This document shows, piece after piece, positions 1 to 4,551 of a DNA stretch of 6,888 nucleotides. This DNA is from Acidimangrovimonas sp. Lineage in GTDB: Bacteria; Pseudomonadota; Alphaproteobacteria; Rhodobacterales; Rhodobacteraceae. Made by a program: the position numbers and the translations under genes. Position 1 is the stretch's first letter, and each line of letters begins with the position of its first letter. The notes beneath the pieces were generated by a model, which made no database searches, had not been told where the DNA came from, and saw only the letters and a list, made by a program, of their open reading frames with translations. The stretch spans positions 1 to 6,888 of the forward strand of contig JASBUM010000342.1 in NCBI GenBank assembly GCA_030147905.1. Reading direction: 5' to 3'.

Positions 1-30
1 AGAAAAGCCCAAGGTCGGCGGGTCGTCAAG

Positions 31-61
31 ATAAATAATTCACTCTGATTTATTATTGACA
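31..61. promoter_or_regulatory. AT-rich inverted repeats with TTGACA hexamer: candidate operator/promoter
   Basis: ATAAAT (31-36) and ATTTAT (48-53) form a perfect inverted repeat with an 11-base spacer. AATAAT (34-39) and ATTATT (52-57) form a second, overlapping one. A perfect -35-like TTGACA sits at 56-61, but the hexamer 17 bases downstream (CAGTGT, 79-84) is a poor -10 match. ROK repressors such as NagC and Mlc bind AT-rich imperfect palindromes, so an autoregulatory or divergent operator is plausible. The start codon of the ROK gene is more than 360 bases away, so a divergent target beyond the left edge is equally possible. Confidence 0.35.
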
Positions 62-63
62 GC

Positions 64-81
64 CTGCGCGGCGCCGCGCAG
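64..81. repeat. Perfect 18-bp GC palindrome
   Basis: CTGCGCGGC (64-72) is followed directly by its exact reverse complement GCCGCGCAG (73-81), with no spacer. Neither side has a T-run, so it does not look like a factor-independent terminator. It lies 2 bases after the TTGACA hexamer, where the promoter spacer would be, so it could be a dimeric protein binding site. Part of the symmetry may come from the high GC content. Confidence 0.5.
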
Positions 82-92
82 TGTCACAGGGC

Positions 93-110
93 GCCGATCC
101 AGCCGATCCA
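93..110 (+). repeat. Tandem 9-bp direct repeat
   Basis: GCCGATCCA occurs twice in perfect tandem (93-101 and 102-110), followed by a partial echo, GCGGAT. No function is apparent. Confidence 0.6.
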
Positions 111-422
111 GCGGATGCGGGGCCGGCCGGTAAGAAGCTGCGGCATGTGTAAAGCTGGCCGGCATGGCGCGACGCCGCGCCGGGACCGTGGGTTCAATTC
201 GGCACGGGCGGCCGGCACATCGGCACCGGGCACGGCAGACGGAACGCGAAAAGACCCGCGAAGGGCGGCCCCAAGGGGGCTCGACGGGGCGGAAGGGACA
301 GGCAGGCAAGATGGCATCCGACGGCGGAATTCGAATCGCTCGAGGGATGACCCTCCCCTTCGGCGCACGCGGGGCGTCGCCGCGGCGGGACACGAACGCG
401 GCCCGCGCAGGACACGCCCGCC

Positions 423-1670
423 ATGCGGGCTGATTCCGGCGCGAATATCGCGCGCCCCGGGGAGACGCCGCCCGCCCCGTCGTCCGACGGCACCGCCGGG
501 CTGCGCGGCTCCAACCAGAGCGTCATGCGCGCCTATAACGAGCGGCTGGTCCTGTCGCTTCTGCGTCACGAGGGTCCGCTGGCGAAATCCGACATCGCGC
601 GGATCACCGGGCTTTCGGCGCAGACCGTCTCGGTCATCATGCGCGGGCTCGAGTCCGACGGGCTGCTGGCGCGCGGCACGCCGGTGCGCGGCCGCGTGGG
701 CCAGCCTTCGGTGCCGATGTCGCTTGCCGCGGACGGGGCCTATTTCTTCGGCCTCAAGATCGGGCGGCGCAGCGTCGATCTGGTTCTGATCGACTTTCTT
801 GGCGCGATCGTGGCGCAAAGCCATGCCACCTATCCCTATCCGCGGGTCGACACGGTCGTCGAATTCGTCGCCGCCGCCCTGCCGGAACTGACCCGGACGA
901 TCGGGCCGGGGCATCGCGACCGGATCGGCGGGCTGGGAATCGCGATGCCTTTCCAGTTGTGGAACTGGGCGCAATTCGTGGGTGCAGAATCCGAAACCAT
1001 GGCAGATTGGCGCCGCCGCGACATTCAGGCCGAGATCGCCCGCCTGTGTCCGTTTCCCGTCTTCGTCCAGAACGACGCCACCGCCGCCTGCGGGGCGGAG
1101 CTGGTCTTCGGCTCGGGCGAGCGGCGCAAGGACTTCCTCTATTTCTACATCGCCTCCTTCATCGGGGGCGGGCTGGTTCTCAACGGCCAGCTTTTCACCG
1201 GGCGCGGCGGCAATGCCGCGGCACTGGGATCGATGCCGGTGCCGGGGCCGGACGGCGGCATGCGTCAGCTGATCTCGGTGGCCTCGATGGCCTCGCTGGA
1301 AGGCTACATGCGCGCCCGCGGCCTGGCGACCGACCCGCTCTGGCAGACCCCGCCGGAGTGGACGGTGCCGGACGAAATCCTTGCACGCTGGCTGGACGAG
1401 GTGACCCGGGGGCTGGCACATGCCACCGTCTCGGCGCTTTCGGTGGTCGAATTCGACACGGTGCTGATCGACGGCTGGTTGCCTGCGCCGGTGCGCGCCG
1501 CCGCAGTCGAAGGCACGCGCGCCGCGCTGGCCCGATGCGATCTGGCCGGGCTCGATCCGCCGCGGATCGAGGCCGGGAGCCTCGGCGGCCATGCCCGCCA
1601 GCTCGGCGCCGCGTCGATCCCGCTGTCGCAACGCTATCTGATCGACCAGAGCGTCTTTCTCAAGGATTGA
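423..1670 (+). CDS. ROK-family transcriptional regulator
   Basis: This is a 415-residue cytoplasmic DNA-binding regulator. Residues 36-95 form a winged helix-turn-helix; the stretch around KSDIARITGLSAQTVSVIM (55-73) is the recognition element. It is followed by a ROK (repressor, ORF, kinase) sugar-kinase-like domain of about 300 residues. The NDA motif of ROK kinases is present (N217-D218-A219), as is a glycine-rich IGGG (247-250). The usual DxGxT phosphate-binding motif is replaced by LKIGRRS (111-117), and the CxCGxxGCxE zinc motif expected around 260-295 is absent. It therefore looks like a pure sensor or regulator, not a sugar kinase. The first 26 residues are poorly conserved in style. 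ATG 423 is favoured because AGGA lies at 409-412 and the LRGSNQS block (27-33) just ahead of the helix-turn-helix would be lost with the next ATG at 525. Relatives commonly control sugar ABC-transporter operons. No such operon is in the window, so the ligand is unknown. Confidence 0.92.
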   Translation: MRADSGANIARPGETPPAPSSDGTAGLRGSNQSVMRAYNERLVLSLLRHEGPLAKSDIARITGLSAQTVSVIMRGLESDGLLARGTPVRGRVGQPSVPMSLAADGAYFFGLKIGRRSVDLVLIDFLGAIVAQSHATYPYPRVDTVVEFVAAALPELTRTIGPGHRDRIGGLGIAMPFQLWNWAQFVGAESETMADWRRRDIQAEIARLCPFPVFVQNDATAACGAELVFGSGERRKDFLYFYIASFIGGGLVLNGQLFTGRGGNAAALGSMPVPGPDGGMRQLISVASMASLEGYMRARGLATDPLWQTPPEWTVPDEILARWLDEVTRGLAHATVSALSVVEFDTVLIDGWLPAPVRAAAVEGTRAALARCDLAGLDPPRIEAGSLGGHARQLGAASIPLSQRYLIDQSVFLKD

Positions 1671-1683
1671 CCGGCGCCGCGCG

Positions 1684-1735
1684 CGGGGGCGGAACGCACC
1701 CGCCGCCCCCGGGAGAGCGTCGGGGTCAGTCCCCG
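1684..1735 (+). terminator. Two GC hairpins after the ROK gene, possible transcript end
   Basis: CGGGGGCGG (1684-1692) pairs with CCGCCCCCG (1703-1711) around a 10-base loop, giving a 9-bp stem 13 bases after the stop codon. A second small hairpin, CGGGG-tcagt-CCCCG, spans 1721-1735. Neither is followed by a T-run, so these are not classical intrinsic terminators. They could stabilise a 3' end or act with Rho. Calling this a terminator is inference from position and stem strength. Confidence 0.4.
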
Positions 1736-1784
1736 CCCCGGCAAGGCCTCGCACAGCCGCCCTTCCGCCGCATCGTCGCCGGCG

Positions 1785-1821
1785 GATCACGGGCCCCGCC
1801 CGTCCGACAGGCGCCGTGATC
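1785..1821. repeat. 8-bp perfect inverted repeat in the nhaD upstream region
   Basis: GATCACGG (1785-1792) and CCGTGATC (1814-1821) are exact reverse complements separated by 21 bases. No T-run follows. The arm-to-arm distance of about 29 bases is near three helical turns, which would suit a regulator binding two half-sites on one DNA face. It could equally be a transcript stem with a large loop. Confidence 0.4.
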
Positions 1822-1844
1822 ACTCCGGGCGCGGCCCGCGCGGT

Positions 1845-1884
1845 CGTGAAAGCGCGGAATTTGGCCTTTAGCCCCGTGAAGGCG
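1845..1884 (+). repeat. Direct repeat CGTGAARGCG, 30 bp apart, before nhaD
   Basis: CGTGAAAGCG (1845-1854) and CGTGAAGGCG (1875-1884) match at 9 of 10 positions and are offset by exactly 30 bases. A further CGTGA lies another 30 bases upstream (1815-1819), inside the right arm of the inverted repeat at 1785-1821, and one more at 1883-1887. I saw no good -35/-10 pair here. Regulation of nhaD through these repeats is speculative. Confidence 0.35.
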
Positions 1885-1910
1885 TGATGTAAGCGGTTGT
1901 CCGGACCGAA

Positions 1911-1916
1911 AGGGAG
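1911..1916 (+). promoter_or_regulatory. Ribosome binding site of nhaD
   Basis: AGGGAG lies 11 bases ahead of ATG 1928 and is the only purine-rich Shine-Dalgarno candidate near the start. The spacing is slightly long but acceptable. Confidence 0.5.
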
Positions 1917-1927
1917 CGGGATCGACA

Positions 1928-3226
1928 ATGCTGAACCTGACCACGCACTGGGCGGGGCTTCTGTCCCTGGCCATATTCGTGATCGCCTATGTGCTGGTGA
2001 TCCTCGAGGAAAGCACCCACATGAGCAAGTCGAAGCCGGTGCTGGTCGCCGCCGGCCTGATCTGGGCCCTGATCGGCATCGCCTATACCGCAGCGGGACG
2101 CGGCGCCGAGGTCCATACCCACGCCATCGAGGTGATCGCCGAATACGGCGAGCTGTTGCTGTTCCTGCTGGTCGCGATCACCTATGTCAACACGCTCGAG
2201 GAACGACGCGTCTTCGAGGTGCTGCGCGCCCGCCTGGTCGGGATGGGGCTGAGCTATCGTCAGCTGTTCTGGCTGACGGGGGTCCTCGCCTTCTTCCTGT
2301 CCGCGCTGCTCGACAACCTGACGACCTCGCTGATCATGGGAGCGGTGGTGCTGGCCGTCGGCGCGCGCTCGCCACGCTTTGTCACGCTGGGCGCGATCTC
2401 GATCGTCGTCGCGGCCAATGCGGGCGGCGCCTTCTCTCCCTTCGGCGATATCACCACGCTGATGGTCTGGCAGCAGGGCAAGCTGAGCTTCGGCCAGTTC
2501 TTCGATCTGTTCATCCCGTCTCTGGTCAACTGGCTGGTGCCGGCCGTGTTCATGTCCTTCGCCCTGCCGGCCACGAAGCCCGAGCCGCATGAAGACCGTG
2601 TCCACGCCAAGCCCGGCGCGCGCGGGGTGATCGTGCTCTTTGCCGCCACCATCATGACCGCCGTCGCCTTCAAGGATTTCCTGTCGATGCCGCCGGCCCT
2701 GGGGATGATGCTGGGCCTCGGCTATCTGCAGATCTGGTCCTATTTCCTTCAGCGCCGTGGGGCCCGGCGCAACGACGACGACATGGTCCTGGACAGCTTC
2801 CGCGAGATCGCGCGGGTCGAGTGGGACACACTGCTGTTCTTCTTCGGCATCATCTTCGCGGTCGGCGGGCTCGGGGTTCTGGGCTATCTGACGCTGGCCT
2901 CCAACGTCCTTTACACCGGGCTGGGCGCGACCCCGGCGAATATCATCATCGGCGCGCTCTCGGCGATCGTCGACAACATCCCGCTGATGTTCGCGGTGCT
3001 GACGATGGACCCGTCGATGTCGCATGGCGAATGGCTCCTGATCGCGCTTACCGCCGGGGTCGGCGGCTCACTCCTGTCGATCGGCTCGGCCGCGGGCGTG
3101 GCATTGATGGGGCAGGCGCGCGGAGCCTACACGTTCTTCAGCCACCTGAAATGGACCTGGGCGATCGCGCTGGGCTACGCCGCCTCGATCGCGGCACATC
3201 TGATCATCAACGCGCGCCTGTTCTGA
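1928..3226 (+). CDS. nhaD: NhaD-type Na+/H+ antiporter
   Basis: This is a 432-residue inner-membrane protein of the NhaD family (ion transporter superfamily), which exports Na+ or Li+ in exchange for protons. Hydrophobic segments recur throughout, for example at about 10-26, 38-55, 73-89, 114-128, 134-146, 153-168, 196-213, 231-248, 302-323, 337-347, 369-395 and 409-428. The two half-repeats carry the family signatures: LLDNLTTSL (127-135) with NAGGAFSPFGDITT (164-177), and SAIVDNIPLM (345-354) with SLLSIGSAAG (381-390). E75, D129-N130, N164, D174, T176-T177, D349-N350, S384 and S387 are polar residues inside these segments; from memory they correspond to positions needed for activity in Vibrio cholerae NhaD. 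The protein is somewhat shorter than the roughly 470-480 residues of Vibrio-type NhaD. The charged loop at 276-286 is probably cytoplasmic. Wide gaps on both sides suggest its own transcription unit. A different cation or anion specificity within the superfamily is possible but less likely. Confidence 0.93.
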   Translation: MLNLTTHWAGLLSLAIFVIAYVLVILEESTHMSKSKPVLVAAGLIWALIGIAYTAAGRGAEVHTHAIEVIAEYGELLLFLLVAITYVNTLEERRVFEVLRARLVGMGLSYRQLFWLTGVLAFFLSALLDNLTTSLIMGAVVLAVGARSPRFVTLGAISIVVAANAGGAFSPFGDITTLMVWQQGKLSFGQFFDLFIPSLVNWLVPAVFMSFALPATKPEPHEDRVHAKPGARGVIVLFAATIMTAVAFKDFLSMPPALGMMLGLGYLQIWSYFLQRRGARRNDDDMVLDSFREIARVEWDTLLFFFGIIFAVGGLGVLGYLTLASNVLYTGLGATPANIIIGALSAIVDNIPLMFAVLTMDPSMSHGEWLLIALTAGVGGSLLSIGSAAGVALMGQARGAYTFFSHLKWTWAIALGYAASIAAHLIINARLF

Positions 3227-3304
3227 ACCTGAACCGAAGGACCGGCAGAAGCCGTCCGCCAGCAGATCCCCGGGAACGTCACCCCAGGAACGTGGCCCCG
3301 GAAA

Positions 3305-3350
3305 GGCGGCGGGCGCCGCCCCGGACGGCCCGCGCGCGCAGGGCGGTCCG
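3305..3350 (+). terminator. Hairpin pair after nhaD, possible transcript end
   Basis: GGCGGC (3305-3310) pairs with GCCGCC (3315-3320) around a 4-base loop. Next, CGGACGGCCC (3322-3331) pairs with GGGCGGTCCG (3341-3350), with one G-G mismatch and a 9-base loop. Only a weak pyrimidine stretch (CTCTTG) follows, so the case for intrinsic termination is modest. The position between nhaD and the deoC promoter candidate suits a transcript boundary. Confidence 0.4.
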
Positions 3351-3422
3351 CGCGCTCTTGCCGCCGTTCGCACATGCGCCCACGGGCTTGCCGGCAGCGG
3401 CCGGAAGACGCCCCCGGCGCTA

Positions 3423-3440
3423 TTTGACCATCCGGTTAAA
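3423..3440. promoter_or_regulatory. Imperfect palindrome over the deoC -35 box, candidate operator
   Basis: TTTGACC (3423-3429) and GGTTAAA (3434-3440) pair at 6 of 7 positions around a 4-base centre; the single mismatch is G3426 against T3437. It covers the -35-like TTGACC. A repressor bound here would block RNA polymerase, which suits substrate-induced control of a deoxyribose catabolic operon. The binding protein is not identifiable. The half-sites loosely resemble LacI-type operators, but the central spacing differs. Confidence 0.4.
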
Positions 3441-3453
3441 CACCTTGCATACG
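3424..3453 (+). promoter_or_regulatory. deoC: Candidate promoter of the deoC operon
   Basis: TTGACC (3424-3429) is a 5-of-6 match to a -35 box. Eighteen bases later lies CATACG (3448-3453), a 3-of-6 match to a -10 box, which is not unusual for high-GC alphaproteobacteria. A start just downstream would give a leader of about 40-45 bases. This is the best -35 hexamer between nhaD and deoC. Confidence 0.4.
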
Positions 3454-3466
3454 GGCTGCGGCCCGT
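3451..3466 (+). other. Perfect 6-bp tetraloop hairpin in the deoC leader
   Basis: ACGGGC (3451-3456), loop TGCG, GCCCGT (3461-3466). It falls at or just after the expected transcription start, about 25 bases before the Shine-Dalgarno sequence. It may be a 5' transcript-stabilising stem or part of a protein binding site. Confidence 0.4.
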
Positions 3467-3491
3467 GCGAACGTCATGCCGCCTGCGCATC

Positions 3492-3500
3492 GGGGAGGAG
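3492..3500 (+). promoter_or_regulatory. deoC: Strong Shine-Dalgarno that decides the deoC start
   Basis: GGGGAGGAG contains GGAGG at 3494-3498, 5 bases before GTG 3504. This is the strongest ribosome binding site in the window. It argues for GTG 3504 and against the earlier in-frame GTG at 3465, whose translation would run through the ribosome binding site. The later ATG 3624 has no comparable site. Confidence 0.75.
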
Positions 3501-3503
3501 ACC

Positions 3504-4547
3504 GTGCCCGACAAGACCGAGCCCGACAAGACCGAGCCCACCAAGCACGCGGCCGCCGCTGCGGCGCCCTTGCGTGCCACGCTGCCGCAGATCGCCCCTC
3601 CGCCGCATCCGCGCAACCCCGGCATGGCGCTCGACATCGACTGGATCGCTTCGGTCCAGGCCAACACGTCGGCGATCGAGCGCCGCGCGGCCACACTGCC
3701 GGGGCGGCGCAGCGTGAAGAAGGAATACCAGGCCGCCTGGCTGTGTCGCGCGGTCAGCCTGATCGACCTGACCACGCTGTCAGGCGACGACACGGAGGAA
3801 CGCGTCCGCCGGCTATGCGCCAAGGCGCGTCAGCCGGTCCGCGCCGATCTGCTGGAGGCGCTCGGCATGACCGGGCTGACGACCGGCGCCGTCTGCGTCT
3901 ATCATGAGATGGTGGGTGCGGCGGTACGCGCGCTGGAGGGAACCGCGATTCCGGTGGCGGCCGTCTCCACCGGCTTTCCCGCCGGGCTCAGCCCATGGAA
4001 GACCCGTCTGGCCGAAATCGGCGAAAGCGTCCGGGCCGGCGCGCGCGAGATCGACATCGTCATTTCGCGCCGCCATGTCCTCGGGGGGAACTGGCAGGCG
4101 CTCTACGACGAGATGCGGGCGATGCGCGAGGCCTGCGGCGAAGCCCATGTCAAGGCGATCCTCGCAACCGGAGAGCTGGGGACACTGCGCAATGTGGCCC
4201 GCGCCAGCCTGGCCTGCATGATGGGAGGCGCGGATTTCATCAAGACCTCGACCGGCAAGGAAAGCGTCAACGCCACCCTGCCCGTCACGCTGACGATGAT
4301 CCGCGCGATCCGCGACTATGAGGCCACGACCGGATACAAGGTCGGCTACAAGCCGGCGGGCGGCATCTCCAAGGCGAAGGACGCGCTCAATTATCTGGCG
4401 CTGATGAAGGACGAGCTCGGGCGGCCGTGGCTCGGGCCAGAGCTGTTCCGCTTTGGCGCCTCCTCGCTTCTGGGCGACATCGAGCGCCAGCTCGAACATC
4501 ACGTCACCGGCCGCTATTCGGCCGCCAACCGCCATGCGACGGGATAG
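3504..4547 (+). CDS. deoC: Deoxyribose-phosphate aldolase, long (class II) type
   Basis: This cytoplasmic class I (Schiff-base) aldolase converts 2-deoxy-D-ribose 5-phosphate to glyceraldehyde 3-phosphate and acetaldehyde, the last step of deoxynucleoside catabolism. It has 347 residues from GTG 3504. The Schiff-base lysine is K247 in GADFIKTSTGK. The second active-site lysine is K283 in VGYKPAGGI, and the acid/base aspartate is D184 in EIDIVI. IDLTTLSGDDT (87-97) and VSTGFPAGLSPWKTRL (154-169) match the longer animal/alphaproteobacterial branch rather than the roughly 250-residue enterobacterial DeoC. The first 40 residues are low complexity (PDKTE repeats, then an Ala/Pro-rich stretch) and precede the fold. 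The stop codon lies 4 bases before the aldehyde dehydrogenase start, indicating an operon and probable translational coupling. All catalytic residues are present, so it should be active. Confidence 0.96.
   Translation: MPDKTEPDKTEPTKHAAAAAAPLRATLPQIAPPPHPRNPGMALDIDWIASVQANTSAIERRAATLPGRRSVKKEYQAAWLCRAVSLIDLTTLSGDDTEERVRRLCAKARQPVRADLLEALGMTGLTTGAVCVYHEMVGAAVRALEGTAIPVAAVSTGFPAGLSPWKTRLAEIGESVRAGAREIDIVISRRHVLGGNWQALYDEMRAMREACGEAHVKAILATGELGTLRNVARASLACMMGGADFIKTSTGKESVNATLPVTLTMIRAIRDYEATTGYKVGYKPAGGISKAKDALNYLALMKDELGRPWLGPELFRFGASSLLGDIERQLEHHVTGRYSAANRHATG
3507..3545 (+). repeat. Tandem 15-bp repeat in the deoC 5' coding region
   Basis: A 15-bp unit (cccgacaagaccgag) occurs twice without mismatch at 3507-3521 and 3522-3536. 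A degraded third start, cccaccaag, follows at 3537-3545. It encodes PDKTE-PDKTE-PTK, directly after the start codon. Being in units of 15, changes in copy number would keep the reading frame. Confidence 0.8.
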
Positions 4548-4551
4548 GACG

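Larger units (their letters stand above)
1..422. other. Gene-free region upstream of the ROK regulator gene
   Basis: I find no convincing gene in these 422 bases. The frames that stay open here are Arg/Ala/Pro/Gly-rich translations typical of non-coding or antisense reading of high-GC DNA, and none resembles a known protein. The first 60 bases include a strikingly AT-rich island (about 31-57) in otherwise GC-rich DNA. A perfect GC palindrome (64-81) and a tandem 9-bp repeat (93-110) follow. A 7-bp inverted repeat, GCCGGCC at 122-128 and GGCCGGC at 157-163, lies farther along. The AT island could be a promoter and operator area for the regulator gene, for a divergent gene left of the window, or for both. 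This is inferred from composition only. Confidence 0.6.

Noticed and set aside
188..204. GGTTCAATTC resembling a tRNA T-loop
   Set aside because: The flanking bases GTGGG and CGGCA do not pair as a T-stem, and no acceptor stem, anticodon arm or D-arm fits around it.
84..1928. Long open frame on the minus strand (614 codons) antisense to the ROK gene
   Set aside because: It is Arg/Ala/Gly/His-rich with no recognisable domain and covers a clear ROK gene on the other strand. Strong GC bias at third codon positions keeps antisense frames open.
1868..3025. Minus-strand open frame of 385 codons antisense to nhaD
   Set aside because: Its composition (His, Asp, Gln, Arg-rich) is what antisense reading of a membrane protein gene gives in GC-rich DNA; the + strand protein has full family signatures.
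3465..3503. Earlier in-frame GTG start for deoC at 3465
   Set aside because: It lies inside the leader hairpin, has no Shine-Dalgarno sequence, and its coding would include the strong GGAGG that serves GTG 3504.
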